From contig NZ_AXUN02000180.1 of NCBI RefSeq assembly GCF_000495435.3, forward strand, positions 1 to 38,686: DNA of 38,686 bases. Reading direction: 5' to 3'. A program made the translations under genes and the position numbers. Below are positions 8,204 to 18,134 of this stretch, one piece after another. Positions within the stretch are counted from its first letter, which is position 1. The number at the start of each line of letters is the position of its first letter. Under the pieces are notes generated by a model. It did not search any database. It was not told the DNA's origin and saw only the letters and a program-made list of their open reading frames with translations. The stretch is from Youngiibacter fragilis 232.1. Lineage in GTDB: Bacteria > Bacillota > Clostridia > Clostridiales > Clostridiaceae.

Positions 8204-9868
8204 TTAATCGGCACTCAGCACGGCTCCCTTGCTTGCCGATGTGACAAGCTTGGCATACCTTGCGAGGACGCCTGTCCTGATCTTTGGTTCCAGTATCTTG
8301 TGGGTCTCACGCCTCTTCGCGAATTCCTCATCCGTAAGTCTCGCGTTTATAGCACCCTTTACCATATCGATTTCCAGGATATCCCCTTCACGGAGAAGTC
8401 CAATATTACCACCAAGTGCAGCTTCCGGTGAGATATGCCCGATTGCAGCTCCCCTTGTCGCTCCGCTGAACCTTCCATCGGTTATCAGAGCCACATCGCT
8501 GTCAAGTCCCATTCCAACTATCGCTGAAGTAGGTGCAAGCATTTCTCTCATTCCTGGTCCGCCCTTAGGGCCCTCATATCTTATGACTACAACATCACCC
8601 TTGACTATCTTGCCGCCATATATGGCTTCTATCGCCTCATCCTCTGAGTCAAATACCCTGCATGGTCCCGAATGCACCAGCATCTCAGGACTTACTGCCG
8701 ACTTCTTGACCACACAGCCTTCCTGGGCGACATTGCCCTTTAGTACAGCTATTCCGCCATAGGTGCTGTAAGGGTTGTCAATCGGCCTTATTATGGTCCT
8801 GTCGAGTATCTTCACGCCTTTCAGGTTCTCTTCAAGCGTCTTGCCCGTGACTGTGATATTGCTTGTGTCAACGAGACCCCTTGAAGCGAGCTCCCTCATC
8901 ACAGCATGGACTCCCCCTGCAGCCTGCAGGTCCTGCATGTGGTATGGACCTGCAGGAGCCAGTTTGCATAGGTTAGGAGTCCTTGCGGACACTTCATTTG
9001 CAAGGTCAAGGCTAAGGTCTACACCTGCCTCGTGTGCTATTGCAGGAAGGTGGAGCATTGAATTCGTGCTGCATCCAAGAGCCATGTCTACCGCGAGTGC
9101 ATTCATGAATGTCTTCTGGTTCATGATGTCCCTTGGCTTGATGTCTCTCTCAAGCATCTCCATGACCCTCATGCCGGCTGTCTTGGCAAGCCTCTCCCTT
9201 TCAGCATACACTGCAGGGATGGTCCCGTTGCCGGGAAGTGCCATTCCTATTGCCTCACTCAGGCAGTTCATGCTGTTTGCAGTATACATCCCTGAACAGG
9301 AACCGCATGTAGGACATGCCGCATTCTCACATTCAGTAAGCTCCTCCTGTGTCATGTTACCTGCCTTGAATGAACCTACGGCCTCGAACATGAGGCTCAG
9401 GTCGTAGTCCACTCCCTTGTGCTTTATGGAAAGCATTGGACCGCCAGACACAAATACAGTAGGTATGTTGACCCTTGCAGCTGCCATGAGCATTCCAGGA
9501 ACCACCTTGTCGCAGTTAGGGACCATTACCAGAGCGTCGAAACCGTGTCCGAGGGCCATTGCCTCCACGGAATCGGCAACCAGCTCCCGGGTTACAAGGG
9601 AATACTTCATGCCTATGTGTCCCATGGAAATTCCGTCACATACCCCTATCGCAGGAAACACAATGGGTGTGCCGCCTGACATGAGTACACCGGTCCTTAC
9701 TGCCTCCACTATGGTATCCAGATGCTTGTGACCTGGCACTATCTCACTCTTTGCGCTTACTATTCCGATAAGGGGGCGTTCGATTTCCTCGTCGGTCATT
9801 CCCATCGCCTTGAATAGTGACCTGTGAGGTGCCTTTTCAGCACCCTTCTTGACACTGTCGCTTCTCAT
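8204..9868 (-). CDS. ilvD: Dihydroxy-acid dehydratase
   Basis: IlvD dehydrates 2,3-dihydroxyisovalerate and 2,3-dihydroxy-3-methylvalerate to the 2-oxo acids, using an Fe-S cluster. The 554-residue protein is full length. Likely cluster cysteines are in [11 protein letters not shown] and [19 protein letters not shown], and the C-terminal GRFSGATRG motif is present. The start at 9868 has GGAGGAAG about seven bases upstream. The gene is the seventh of the ilvN-to-ilvB transcript, 20 bases after leuB and 14 before ilvB. Its cluster is expected to be oxygen sensitive, in keeping with an anaerobe. Confidence 0.95.
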   Translation of the reverse strand: MRSDSVKKGAEKAPHRSLFKAMGMTDEEIERPLIGIVSAKSEIVPGHKHLDTIVEAVRTGVLMSGGTPIVFPAIGVCDGISMGHIGMKYSLVTRELVADSVEAMALGHGFDALVMVPNCDKVVPGMLMAAARVNIPTVFVSGGPMLSIKHKGVDYDLSLMFEAVGSFKAGNMTQEELTECENAACPTCGSCSGMYTANSMNCLSEAIGMALPGNGTIPAVYAERERLAKTAGMRVMEMLERDIKPRDIMNQKTFMNALAVDMALGCSTNSMLHLPAIAHEAGVDLSLDLANEVSARTPNLCKLAPAGPYHMQDLQAAGGVHAVMRELASRGLVDTSNITVTGKTLEENLKGVKILDRTIIRPIDNPYSTYGGIAVLKGNVAQEGCVVKKSAVSPEMLVHSGPCRVFDSEDEAIEAIYGGKIVKGDVVVIRYEGPKGGPGMREMLAPTSAIVGMGLDSDVALITDGRFSGATRGAAIGHISPEAALGGNIGLLREGDILEIDMVKGAINARLTDEEFAKRRETHKILEPKIRTGVLARYAKLVTSASKGAVLSAD

Positions 9869-9888
9869 AAGTTTACTTCCTCCCTTTA

Positions 9889-10962
9889 TCAGATCCTGTC
9901 CCTAATAAGTCTTCCCATCTCATTCGTACCTACCAGAGTCTTCCCTTCGCTCATTATGTCGCCTGTCCTGTAGCCTTCTTCAAGAACCTTCTTGACAGCA
10001 GCCTCAATTTCAGCAGCCTCATCATCCAATCCGAACGACAGCTTAAGCATCATGGCAACCGAAAGTATAGTAGCTATGGGATTTGCCTTGTCCTGACCCG
10101 CTATGTCAGGAGCAGAGCCGTGTATCGGCTCGTACATTCCGAAGGATGTACTGCCCATGCTCGCCGAAGGGAGCATCCCTATGGATCCTGTTATCATGCT
10201 CGACTCGTCTGATATTATGTCTCCGAAGAGGTTCTCAGTCACAATGACATCGAACTGCCTTGGATTTATGACGAGCTGCATCGCGCAGTTGTCCACATAC
10301 AGGTGGTTAAGCCTTACCTCCGGGTAATCCTTTGCCACTTCAAGGGTGACCTTCCTCCAGAGCCTTGATGAATCCAGGACGTTGGCCTTGTCAACGCTTG
10401 TAAGCCTCTTGTCCCTCTTCATCGCAAGCTCAAAGCCAACCCTGACTATCCTTCTTATCTCATTCTCGGTATAGAACATGGTATCGTAAGCCCACATTCC
10501 GTTCTCATCGCTTCCAGTGTCCCTCTTTCCGAAATATGCTCCGCCTGTCAGCTCCCTGACTACGACGAAATCAAGTCCTTCACTTCCTGTTACAGATTCC
10601 TTCAGCGGACATGCTCCACTGAGCTCCTGGTACATCACCGCAGGCCTGAGGTTCGCAAAGAGTCCGAGCTGGTTTCGAATGCTTAACAGTCCTGCTTCAG
10701 GCCTCAGGTTTCCTGGAAGCGTATCCCACTTGGGTCCGCCCATGGCTCCAAGAAGAACTGCGTCGCTAGCCTTGCAGACCTTGACAGTCTCATCCGTCAG
10801 CGGTACGCCGTATTTGTCCAGTGAGGCTCCGCCTGCAAGGACCTCCGTATATACGAATTTGTGCCCGTGCTTTTCACTTACCCTGTCAAGCACTGCCATT
10901 GCCTGCTCAACCACATCCGGTCCGATTCCATCGCCCTTTATGACTGCTATCTTCTTTTCCAT
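9889..10962 (-). CDS. leuB: 3-isopropylmalate dehydrogenase
   Basis: LeuB oxidises and decarboxylates 3-isopropylmalate to 2-oxoisocaproate with NAD. In organisms with CimA it also oxidises methylmalate to 2-oxobutyrate for isoleucine. The 357-residue protein shows the N-terminal GDGIGPDVV, the arginine-rich substrate loop ([21 protein letters not shown]), the [16 protein letters not shown] region, and the metal/NAD segment [15 protein letters not shown] followed by [12 protein letters not shown]. The start at 10962 has an AAGGGTG ribosome site. It sits 18 bases after leuD in the operon. Confidence 0.95.
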   Translation of the reverse strand: MEKKIAVIKGDGIGPDVVEQAMAVLDRVSEKHGHKFVYTEVLAGGASLDKYGVPLTDETVKVCKASDAVLLGAMGGPKWDTLPGNLRPEAGLLSIRNQLGLFANLRPAVMYQELSGACPLKESVTGSEGLDFVVVRELTGGAYFGKRDTGSDENGMWAYDTMFYTENEIRRIVRVGFELAMKRDKRLTSVDKANVLDSSRLWRKVTLEVAKDYPEVRLNHLYVDNCAMQLVINPRQFDVIVTENLFGDIISDESSMITGSIGMLPSASMGSTSFGMYEPIHGSAPDIAGQDKANPIATILSVAMMLKLSFGLDDEAAEIEAAVKKVLEEGYRTGDIMSEGKTLVGTNEMGRLIRDRI

Positions 10963-10980
10963 CTCACACCCTTGCCTTCC

Positions 10981-11469
10981 TCAACCTTTGTTGTTTATGT
11001 AGTTCACAAGGCCGTCAGCCTTGATTATCTCCTGCATGAACTCCGGGAACGCCTGTCCCTGGTAGCTCTCGCCCCTTGTCACGTTGGTTATGACACCAGT
11101 ATCGAAGTTGACCTCGACAACGTCTCCGCCCTCGATCTTTTCAGCGGCTTCAACGCATTCAAGTATCGGAAGCCCGATATTGATTGAATTCCTGTAGAAT
11201 ATCCTGGCAAAGGTCTTTGCTATCACGCAGGATACACCAGCAGTCTTTATCGCAAGCGGTGCATGCTCCCTTGAGGACCCGCAGCCGAAGTTCTTGTCCG
11301 CGACGATTATGTCACCATTCTCAACCTTACTCCCGAACTCAGCGTCTATGTCCTCCATGCAATGGGCTGCAAGCTCCTTTGCATCGGATGTGTTGAGATA
11401 CCTTGCCGGTATTATCACGTCGGTATCGACGTTATCACCGTATTTGAATACTTTTCCTCTAGCTAACAT
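10981..11469 (-). CDS. leuD: 3-isopropylmalate dehydratase small subunit
   Basis: This 162-residue swivelling subunit completes the LeuCD aconitase-type isomerase. Visible family marks are [27 protein letters not shown] and the [10 protein letters not shown] loop. It is of the short type found in clostridia and archaea. With LeuC it isomerises 2- to 3-isopropylmalate; because cimA is in the same operon, the pair probably also handles citramalate. ATG at 11469 follows a G-rich ribosome site. The gene starts 11 bases after leuC, consistent with translational coupling. Confidence 0.95.
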   Translation of the reverse strand: MLARGKVFKYGDNVDTDVIIPARYLNTSDAKELAAHCMEDIDAEFGSKVENGDIIVADKNFGCGSSREHAPLAIKTAGVSCVIAKTFARIFYRNSINIGLPILECVEAAEKIEGGDVVEVNFDTGVITNVTRGESYQGQAFPEFMQEIIKADGLVNYINNKG

Positions 11470-11480
11470 TCCAATACCCC

Positions 11481-12740
11481 CTATACATTCTCAGGGTTCG
11501 AAATGTACCCTGTCAGAGCTGATGCCGCTGCTACAGCCGGACTTGCAAGATATACCTCGGACTCGACATGTCCCATCCTGCCTACGAAGTTCCTGTTTGT
11601 CGTCGAGACAGCCTTCTCACCCTTGGCGAGTATTCCCATATGGCCACCCAGGCACGGTCCGCAGGTAGGAGTGGAGAATGCCGCTCCAGCCTTCACGATA
11701 TCCTGTACCAGACCTTCTTCGATGGCCTGAAGGTATATCTTCTGGGTTCCAGGGAAAACAAGCACCCTAACTCCCTTGGCAACCTTCTTTCCTCTCAGTA
11801 TTTCCGCTGCGACCCTGATGTCCTCTATCCTGCCGTTTGTGCAGGAGCCTATTACCACCTGGTCTACCTTTACAGTACCCACTTCATCAATAGTCCTGGT
11901 ATTGTCAGGAAGATGCGGGAAGGAGACTGTCGGTCTGACCTTCCCTAGGTCTATCTCATATACCTTCTCGTATACAGCATCCTCATCTGCTGAGAATACC
12001 TTGTATTCCCTGTCAGAATGCTCCTTCACGTATTCGATCGTCTTCTCGTCAACCGGGAAGATACCGTTCTTTGCACCGGCCTCTATGGCCATGTTAGCCA
12101 TTGTGAACCTTGAATCCATGGAAAGGTTCTTAAGGCCTTCACCTGTGAATTCCATTGACTTGTATAGTGCCCCGTCAACTCCGATCATGCCGATGATATG
12201 GAGTATCACATCCTTACCGCTTACCCATTTGGTAGGCTTACCGGTGAGCTCGAACCTCAGTGCCTCAGGCACCTTGAACCAGGCCTTTCCGGTCGCCATT
12301 CCCGCAGCCATGTCGGTGCTTCCGATTCCTGTCGAGAAGGCTCCAAGGGCCCCGTAGGTGCAGGTGTGGGAATCCGCGCCGATGACAACATCACCAGGCA
12401 CTACAAGTCCCTTTTCAGGTATGAGGGCATGCTCTATACCCATCTCTCCCACTTCGAAGTAGTTCTCTATCTTCTTGTCAAGGGCGAATTCCCTTATGAA
12501 CTTGCACTGCTCCGCAGCCTTGATGTCCTTGTTGGGCGCGAAGTGGTCAGGCACTATAGCAATTTTCTTCTTGTCAAAGACCTCAGTGGTCTTCATCTTT
12601 GCAAATTCATTGACTGCCACAGGTGTAGTTATGTCATTGCCGAGCACCAGGTCAAGGTCAGCCATGATCAGCTGTCCTGCCTTCACTTCCGCAAGGCCTG
12701 CGTGGCTGGCAAGGATTTTTTGAGTCATTGTCATTCCCAT
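11481..12740 (-). CDS. leuC: 3-isopropylmalate dehydratase large subunit
   Basis: This 419-residue catalytic subunit belongs to the aconitase family. The [4Fe-4S] cysteines are visible in GSCTNGR and in PTCGPCLGG, and [13 protein letters not shown] lies in the first third. I start at 12740 (MGMTMTQKI) because GGAGG lies seven bases upstream; an earlier in-frame start at 12761 overlaps the end of cimA and lacks its own site. It forms a complex with LeuD. Placement between cimA and leuD argues that it serves both the leucine and citramalate/isoleucine routes. Confidence 0.95.
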   Translation of the reverse strand: MGMTMTQKILASHAGLAEVKAGQLIMADLDLVLGNDITTPVAVNEFAKMKTTEVFDKKKIAIVPDHFAPNKDIKAAEQCKFIREFALDKKIENYFEVGEMGIEHALIPEKGLVVPGDVVIGADSHTCTYGALGAFSTGIGSTDMAAGMATGKAWFKVPEALRFELTGKPTKWVSGKDVILHIIGMIGVDGALYKSMEFTGEGLKNLSMDSRFTMANMAIEAGAKNGIFPVDEKTIEYVKEHSDREYKVFSADEDAVYEKVYEIDLGKVRPTVSFPHLPDNTRTIDEVGTVKVDQVVIGSCTNGRIEDIRVAAEILRGKKVAKGVRVLVFPGTQKIYLQAIEEGLVQDIVKAGAAFSTPTCGPCLGGHMGILAKGEKAVSTTNRNFVGRMGHVESEVYLASPAVAAASALTGYISNPENV

Positions 12741-12757
12741 TTGTTTTCCTCCGTTTG

Positions 12758-14350
12758 TCACATATAGTTCCTGATCTTCAGTTCAAGCTCCCTGAGAAGC
12801 TTTATCTCTATTGCATCCACAAGGGCAGTAAGGCTGGCGCCTATTATGTCCTTTGATACTCCTATGGTAGTCCACTCGTTGACTCCATCAGTAGTGCTTA
12901 TAAGAACCCTTACCTTGGAAGCAGTGGCATCCCTTGAGTCCAGAACCCTTACCTTGTAGTCCGTTAGGCTGGTCTTCTTCAATACAGGATAGAAGTTCTC
13001 CAGACATTCCCTGAGGGCCTTGTCAAGGGCGTTCACCGGTCCATCGCCTTCAGCTGCAGACATCTTGGTCGTACCCTCAACATTTATCTTCACCATCGCA
13101 TACGCGCTGTGCTCTCCTGCCTCCTGTCCCCTTTCCCCGATGATCTTGAAATCCACCAGGTCGAAGAATGGCTTGTACTTGCCGAGCTGTTTCCTTATCA
13201 GCAGCTCAAAGGAGCTTTCAGCTCCCTCGAACTGGTATCCCATGTGCTCCAGCTCCTTGAGCCTCTTTATTATCATCCTTGTCTCTTCCGAATCCTTGCT
13301 TATGTTCGGCGCTATCTTCTGTATGTTCTTTATGACAGTGCTTCTACCTGAAACCTCAGACATAAGGAACCTTCTGGAATTCCCTATTACTGACGGCTCG
13401 ATGTGCTCGAAGCTCCTGGAGTTCTTCATTGCTGCGTCGATATGCATGCCTCCCTTGTGTGAGAAGGCATTCCTTCCAACATACGGCATGTTCTCGTCAA
13501 AGCTTATGTTCGCCGTCTCTCCTATGAACCTTGCCGTTTCAGTCAGGCGCTCCATGGATTCCTCTGGGATCGCGCTGTAGCCCATCTTTTGCTGCAGGTT
13601 TGCTATTACCGTGGATAGGTTGGCGTTACCGCACCTTTCACCAAAACCTATGAATGTCCCCTGGATCTCAGATGCGCCTTCAGCCACAGCAGCAAGCGTG
13701 TTTGCGACTGCGCAGCCTGAATCATTATGGCAATGGATACCGACAGGAACATCAAACGCTTCGACTACAGCCCTTGTCATCTCCGCTATCTCATGAGGCA
13801 GGCACCCGCCGTTTGTATCGCAAAGCACAAGGCTCCTTGCACCGGCATCGCTTGCCGCCTTCAATGCCTTCATGGCATATTCCCTGTTGTTCTTGTATCC
13901 GTCGAAGAAATGCTCGGCATCGAAGAATACCTCCTTGCCCCGCTCTGTCAGATATCCTATCGTGTCTGATATCATCCTCAGATTCTCTTCGAGTGTGGTG
14001 TTTATGATGTCGGTAACATGGAAATCCCAGCATTTTCCGAATATGGCGATGTGCTCTGTCCCTGCAAGGAGAATCGACTTCAAATTGTCGTCATCCTGAG
14101 GCAGGATGTCCTTTCTTCTTGTCGACCCGAAGGCCACGAGTCTGGCATTTTCAAGCCTTAGATCCTTAACCTTCTGGAAAAACTCCAGGTCCTTGGGATT
14201 GGAGAAAGGATTGCCGGCTTCAATGAATTCCACTCCGATCGCGTCAAGCGCCCTTACTATCTTGAGCTTGTCTTCAGCAGAGAATGAGATTCCCTCTGCC
14301 TGGGCTCCATCCCTTAAAGTTGAGTCGAATACTGAGATTTTCCTGTCCAA
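12758..14350 (-). CDS. cimA: (R)-citramalate synthase
   Basis: CimA condenses acetyl-CoA with pyruvate to citramalate, giving 2-oxobutyrate and isoleucine without threonine deaminase. The 530-residue protein has [16 protein letters not shown] at the start of the barrel, [12 protein letters not shown] (HxH metal motif) and a C-terminal LeuA-type regulatory domain with [14 protein letters not shown]. The divergent opening (DGAQAEG rather than DGEQSPG) is typical of the CimA group and separates it from LeuA and NifV. The start is TTG at 14350 with AGGTGG six bases upstream. There is no in-frame ATG ahead of it before a stop codon at the end of ilvC, so the TTG is well supported. No threonine deaminase gene is visible in the window. 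Substrate is inferred from subfamily and operon. Confidence 0.9.
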   Translation of the reverse strand: MDRKISVFDSTLRDGAQAEGISFSAEDKLKIVRALDAIGVEFIEAGNPFSNPKDLEFFQKVKDLRLENARLVAFGSTRRKDILPQDDDNLKSILLAGTEHIAIFGKCWDFHVTDIINTTLEENLRMISDTIGYLTERGKEVFFDAEHFFDGYKNNREYAMKALKAASDAGARSLVLCDTNGGCLPHEIAEMTRAVVEAFDVPVGIHCHNDSGCAVANTLAAVAEGASEIQGTFIGFGERCGNANLSTVIANLQQKMGYSAIPEESMERLTETARFIGETANISFDENMPYVGRNAFSHKGGMHIDAAMKNSRSFEHIEPSVIGNSRRFLMSEVSGRSTVIKNIQKIAPNISKDSEETRMIIKRLKELEHMGYQFEGAESSFELLIRKQLGKYKPFFDLVDFKIIGERGQEAGEHSAYAMVKINVEGTTKMSAAEGDGPVNALDKALRECLENFYPVLKKTSLTDYKVRVLDSRDATASKVRVLISTTDGVNEWTTIGVSKDIIGASLTALVDAIEIKLLRELELKIRNYM

Positions 14351-14386
14351 TTCATGCCACCTCTTTTGTTGTAGGATCTTTGACCC

Positions 14387-15376
14387 CTATTTGTTCCAGC
14401 TCATCATCTTTCTGAGCTCACTGCCTACATGCTCAACCTGAAGGTCCTGCTCTATCCTTCTTCTTGAAAGGAATGCAGGTCTGTTTGCCTTGTTCTCCAG
14501 GATCCAGTTCTTTGCGAATGTTCCGTCCTGTATCTCATTGAGGACCTTCTTCATTTCCTTCTTTGTCTCATCTGTTATTATCCTGTCGCCTATTGAGTAG
14601 TCTCCGAATTCAGCGGTGTCGGATATCGAGTATCTCATGTAGCTGAGTCCGCCCTGTACAACAAGGTCGATTATGAGCTTCATCTCATGTACGCACTCAA
14701 AGTATGCGCTCTCCGGCTGATATCCTGCATTGACAAGTGTCTCGAAGCCTGCCTTCATAAGGGCTGTAACGCCTCCGCAAAGTACTGCCTGCTCTCCGAA
14801 AAGGTCTGTCTCTGTCTCTTCCTTGAAGGTTGTCTCAAGCACTCCGGCTCTTGCTCCTCCTATTCCTAGTGTATAAGCAAGCGCAGTCTCCTTAGCCTTT
14901 CCTGTCGCATCCTGATATACGGCTATGAGGCATGGAACTCCCCTTCCCTCAACGAACTGGCTTCTTACAGTGTGGCCAGGTCCCTTTGGAGCTGCCATGA
15001 AGACATCAACATCCGCAGGAGGTATGATCTGGCAATAGTGGATATTGAAACCATGTGCGAACACAAGGCTCTTTCCTGCAGTAAGGTTAGGCAGAACGCT
15101 TGAGGTATATATCTCAGGCTGCTTCTCATCCGGAACGAGCATCATTATGATATCAGCTTCCTTTGCTGCATCAAAAGCCGTAGCGACCTTAAGTCCGTTT
15201 TCCTCTGCAAGCTTCCAGGACTTGCTTCCCTCGTAGAGTCCTACTACTACGTTGACTCCTGATTCCTTGAGGTTAAGCGCATGCGCATGTCCCTGTGATC
15301 CGTAGCCTATTATCGCCACCGTCTTTCCTTCAAGTGCCTGTCTGTTGCAATCCTTCTCGTAATACATTACCGCCAT
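14387..15376 (-). CDS. ilvC: Ketol-acid reductoisomerase
   Basis: IlvC rearranges and reduces acetolactate or acetohydroxybutyrate to the dihydroxy acids. The 329-residue class I enzyme shows the Rossmann fingerprint [13 protein letters not shown], the cofactor-specificity loop LYEGSKSW, the [10 protein letters not shown] segment and the C-terminal acidic/Mg sites ([22 protein letters not shown]). The serine-containing loop is compatible with NADPH, but specificity is not certain. ATG at 15376 has AGGAGG nine bases upstream. It is the second gene of the operon, 51 bases after ilvN. Confidence 0.96.
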   Translation of the reverse strand: MAVMYYEKDCNRQALEGKTVAIIGYGSQGHAHALNLKESGVNVVVGLYEGSKSWKLAEENGLKVATAFDAAKEADIIMMLVPDEKQPEIYTSSVLPNLTAGKSLVFAHGFNIHYCQIIPPADVDVFMAAPKGPGHTVRSQFVEGRGVPCLIAVYQDATGKAKETALAYTLGIGGARAGVLETTFKEETETDLFGEQAVLCGGVTALMKAGFETLVNAGYQPESAYFECVHEMKLIIDLVVQGGLSYMRYSISDTAEFGDYSIGDRIITDETKKEMKKVLNEIQDGTFAKNWILENKANRPAFLSRRRIEQDLQVEHVGSELRKMMSWNK

Positions 15377-15427
15377 TTTTCTTTTCCTCCTGTTATCCTT
15401 TTATTTTCTTTTGCTATGTAAATTTTA

Positions 15428-15934
15428 TTAGATGGCTTTTGTTCCTGTGATTCCCTGGCTTCCTCTTCCGAGTGCCGTAAGTCCGGTCCTTGTCATTTCA
15501 ATTATCCCGTATGGCTCGACAAGCTTAATGAATGCATCGATCTTGTCACCGTCTCCCGTGATCTCCACGATCAGGCTCTCAGGGGCTATATCAACTATGC
15601 TGGCCCTGAAAATATCAACTACGCCTCTTATCAGTGACCTTGCTTCCTCATTCGCCTTGACCTTGACCAGCGCCAGCTCCCTGTACACGCTGTCCTTTGT
15701 CTTCAATTCCTCGACCCCCAGTACCACATACAGCTTCTGCGATTGCTTGATTATCTGTTCCAGCGTTGAGGTATCGCAGGTCAGGGAGACAGTTATCCTT
15801 GAAACCTCTGGATTTTCTGTCCTTCCTACAGTAAGGCTCTCAATGTTATACCCTCTTCTGCTGAACAGTCCGGATATCCTTGACAGAACTCCCGGCTCAT
15901 TTACTACCAGTATCGACACAACGTATCTTTCCAT
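15428..15934 (-). CDS. ilvN: Acetolactate synthase small (regulatory) subunit
   Basis: This 168-residue regulatory subunit confers valine feedback and full activity on IlvB. An N-terminal ACT domain (about 4-75) carries VNEPGVLSRISGLFSRRGYNIESL, and the C-terminal domain of the family follows. The start is uncertain. I chose ATG 15934 (MERYVVSILV) because homologues begin there. A GTG at 15943 with GGAAGG ten bases ahead, and an ATG at 15979 without a ribosome site, are alternatives. It is the first gene behind the isoleucine-type T-box, seven genes away from its partner ilvB. Confidence 0.92.
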   Translation of the reverse strand: MERYVVSILVVNEPGVLSRISGLFSRRGYNIESLTVGRTENPEVSRITVSLTCDTSTLEQIIKQSQKLYVVLGVEELKTKDSVYRELALVKVKANEEARSLIRGVVDIFRASIVDIAPESLIVEITGDGDKIDAFIKLVEPYGIIEMTRTGLTALGRGSQGITGTKAI

Positions 15935-15992
15935 TCGTTCCACACAGCCCGTGCCTTCCGGGCGCTCCTTTCTTCTCATATGTTTTCAAGGT

Positions 15993-16252
15993 AAAATAAA
16001 AACCCCTACATCAAATGCAGGGGCGAAAACTTTCCGCGGTACCACCCTAATGCCGGCATCAGCCAGCGCTCAATCAAGTTCAATCAAACTCTTGCCTGTA
16101 ACGGGGCATACCGTTCCCGCTTACTCAGTATTCAGCGAAAATGCTCGGGAGTGATTATACCAGAAGTGCAGCATCGATTCTCACCAACCATCGATTCTCT
16201 GAACCTGCTTGCTAGAGGCATTGTCTCCGTCATCGCATTTGAAAGGGATATT
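15993..16252 (-). ncRNA. T-box leader of the ilv-leu operon, isoleucine-type specifier
   Basis: The minus strand holds the canonical T-box AGGGTGGTACCGCGG (16048-16034), followed by a terminator stem (16003-16023, CCCCTGCAT with ATGTAGGGG) and a T-run (15993-16002). The specifier candidate is ATC at 16155-16153, directly before ACTCC, so uncharged isoleucine tRNA should switch on the operon. The 5' end is set by the promoter. Confidence 0.92.
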
Positions 16253-16258
16253 GAATGC

Positions 16259-16287
16259 ATTTTAACAACTCCGCAATTTTTTGTCAA
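16259..16287 (-). promoter_or_regulatory. Promoter of the ilvN-ilvB operon
   Basis: On the minus strand TTGACA (16287-16282) and TAAAAT (16264-16259) are separated by 17 bases, immediately upstream of the T-box leader. The remaining stretch to 16548 is AT-rich and shared with the divergent M42 gene, whose promoter I cannot place. Confidence 0.8.
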
Positions 16288-16548
16288 CATATTGCCTAAA
16301 AAATATCGCAATTCATCATTCCTTGACACATCATCAATTTTGTTCACATTTTTTGCCATTACGATAAATTGTTCTTTGAATTTTCCGGATATTGATAAAC
16401 ATTTGTACTCTCAAGGGACACATCACCACAAAAAAAGCGAATGATTCCCACATTTTTCTGAAAAATATTAATAAAATATTTTTTTAAAACTCCAAGTGGT
16501 ATACTGAAAATATGCAAAATACAGTCAAGTTCCAAAGGAGACAATGAT

Positions 16549-17619
16549 ATGTCAGATACCAAGCTCATGGAAAGGCTATCTAACGCCTTCGGTCCTTCAG
16601 GATTTGAGGAGGATGTGGTTACGGTAATAAGGGAAGCTCTTAGGGATTTCGATATTTCGGTCGATCCCATGAACAACCTGTTCGCATCATTGAAGACAAA
16701 TACCGGTACGAGACCGATAGTCATGCTAGACGCCCATCTGGACGAGGTCGGCTTCATGGTCCAGTACATTGCAGGAAACGGCCTTATCGGTTTTGTCAAC
16801 CTGGGAGGATGGGTCGCTTCAAACGTTCCGGCACACAGGGTGCTCATAAGGAACGGGAAGGGGGAAATGATACCAGGGGTAATAGCTTCAAGACCTCCCC
16901 ACTTCATGACTGATGCTGAGAAATCATCCGTACCTGACTTCGAGTCGATGATGATCGATGTCGGGGCACGAAACAGGGAGGAAGTAACAGACTGCTTCGG
17001 CATTCATCCTGGTGACCCAGTCGCTCCGGATGTGGCATTCGAGACAGCAAGGAACGGTTTCCTAATGGGAAAGGCTTTCGACAACAGGCTGGGCTGTTAC
17101 GCGATCATCGGGACACTCAGAAGACTTAATGATGCGGAACTGAATGTTGACGTAGTAGGCTGCTTCGCTTCCCAGGAAGAGGTAGGCATGCGCGGAGCTG
17201 AGGTTACAGTCAAGGTTGCAAAGCCTGACCTCGCGATAGTCTTCGAAGGATCTCCTGCAGATGATTTCTTAACCGACAGGGACAAGGCTCAAGGTGTCCT
17301 TGGTAATGGCACCCAGATAAGGCACTTCGACCAGAGTTATGTCAGCAGTCCGCAATTCATAGCATATGCCAGATCCATAGCGGAGGAATCAGGCATCCCA
17401 TACCAATCGGCCGTGAGGAGGCGTGGTTCAACAGATGCAGGGAGGATCCATGTTTCACATAAGGCGGTACCTGTGCTTGTCCTTGGAATTCCATCAAGGT
17501 ACGTACATACCCACTACAACTACGCATGCCCTAAAGACGTCGAAGCGACTGTAAGCCTTGCTGTAGAAACAATAACGAAGCTTTCACCGGAAAACATAAA
17601 CATGCTGGTCAAACGGTAA
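16549..17619 (+). CDS. M42-family metallopeptidase (aminopeptidase)
   Basis: This 356-residue cytoplasmic protein belongs to the M42 family (tetrahedral aminopeptidases, sometimes annotated glucanase or glutamyl aminopeptidase). Metal ligands and catalytic residues can be followed in DAHLDEVG, KAFDNRLG, SQEEVG, FEGSPADD and the terminal RYVHTH. These enzymes form large oligomers and clip N-terminal residues from peptides. ATG at 16549 follows AAAGGAG with an 8-base gap. It is monocistronic and divergent from the ilv operon. No special role with its neighbours is evident. Confidence 0.88.
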   Translation: MSDTKLMERLSNAFGPSGFEEDVVTVIREALRDFDISVDPMNNLFASLKTNTGTRPIVMLDAHLDEVGFMVQYIAGNGLIGFVNLGGWVASNVPAHRVLIRNGKGEMIPGVIASRPPHFMTDAEKSSVPDFESMMIDVGARNREEVTDCFGIHPGDPVAPDVAFETARNGFLMGKAFDNRLGCYAIIGTLRRLNDAELNVDVVGCFASQEEVGMRGAEVTVKVAKPDLAIVFEGSPADDFLTDRDKAQGVLGNGTQIRHFDQSYVSSPQFIAYARSIAEESGIPYQSAVRRRGSTDAGRIHVSHKAVPVLVLGIPSRYVHTHYNYACPKDVEATVSLAVETITKLSPENINMLVKR

Positions 17620-17654
17620 TCTGTTAAATTTACGAACATTTTTTAAAAAATCTT

Positions 17655-17683
17655 GATTATCGTTCACTTTTTTAGTATCATGT
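17655..17683 (+). promoter_or_regulatory. Promoter of the purine riboswitch transcript
   Basis: TTGATT (17655-17660) and TATCAT (17678-17683) are separated by 17 bases and end 14 bases before the aptamer. Confidence 0.6.
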
Positions 17684-17696
17684 AGACAATAAGGAT

Positions 17697-17768
17697 TCTC
17701 TCATATAATTCCTGTGATACGGACGGGAAGTTTCTACGAGGCGGCCATTAACTGCCTGGCTATGGGTG
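17697..17768 (+). ncRNA. Purine riboswitch aptamer, guanine type
   Basis: The conserved core of the purine aptamer is clear: TCATATAAT at the 5' side of P1, L2 GATACGG, the J2/3 segment GTTTCTAC, a P3 hairpin, and the closing CTATGGG. P2 (TTCCTGT with ACGGGAA) pairs completely. The base before TATGGG, which decides ligand class, is C, as in guanine rather than adenine riboswitches. P3 is slightly longer than in the xpt aptamer, and the J3/1 purine is G instead of A. Confidence 0.88.
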
Positions 17769-17816
17769 TTTTCAGCATACGGATGCAAAGGGGTATCCCC
17801 TTGTTTCCCATGCCCG

Positions 17817-17856
17817 AAAACCGGACCCATCGCCTGATGTATCCGGTTTTTCTCTT
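17817..17856 (+). terminator. Riboswitch-controlled terminator
   Basis: AAAACCGGA (17817-17825) pairs with TCCGGTTTT (17842-17850) and a T-rich tail follows. The competing antiterminator is visible: GTTTTC (17768-17773) next to P1 can pair with GAAAAC (17816-17821). This fits an OFF switch that terminates when ligand is bound. Confidence 0.75.
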
Positions 17857-17894
17857 GCCATTCACAATTATTCAGATAGATGTTACCACTTGCA

Positions 17895-17984
17895 GCGTGC
17901 CATGGCGACCCCAACGGGCAAGCCCGGCCATGGCGCAAAACCCCTTTGCCGTCCCGGCGCTGACCCCCCGGGCGGCTTTCTTTT
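17895..17984 (+). other. GC-rich two-hairpin element of unknown nature
   Basis: A roughly 70% GC island lies in AT-rich surroundings. Hairpin 1 pairs GCCATGG (17899-17905) with CCATGGC (17928-17934) and encloses CGGGCAAGCCCG. Hairpin 2 pairs GCCG-T-CCCGG (17948-17957) with CCGGG-CGGC (17968-17976) and ends in TTTCTTTT, so it is a good rho-independent terminator for the plus strand. I do not recognise it as a known riboswitch or small RNA. No credible protein reads through it. Confidence 0.5.
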
Positions 17985-18070
17985 CACATTACGACCCAAT
18001 ACGAATTCCCTTATGAAAACAGCAAAAGGAAAATAGATAAAAAAATAACGTACACTTTTCAAAAAGGTAC

Positions 18071-18099
18071 TTGCTATGTTCGTCAATAAAGATTAGAAT
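18071..18099 (+). promoter_or_regulatory. Promoter of serA
   Basis: TTGCTA (18071-18076) and TAGAAT (18094-18099) are separated by 17 bases and end 35 bases before the serA start. It lies downstream of both terminators, so serA can be transcribed independently of the riboswitch. Confidence 0.55.
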
Positions 18100-18134
18100 T
18101 ATAAACATTCAAATTGTGTGTGAGGTGTGGACGT

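Noticed and set aside
17883-18016. Protein reading through the GC-rich element before serA
   Set aside because: The translation is proline- and alanine-rich low-complexity sequence without a ribosome site, and it crosses two strong hairpins including a terminator.
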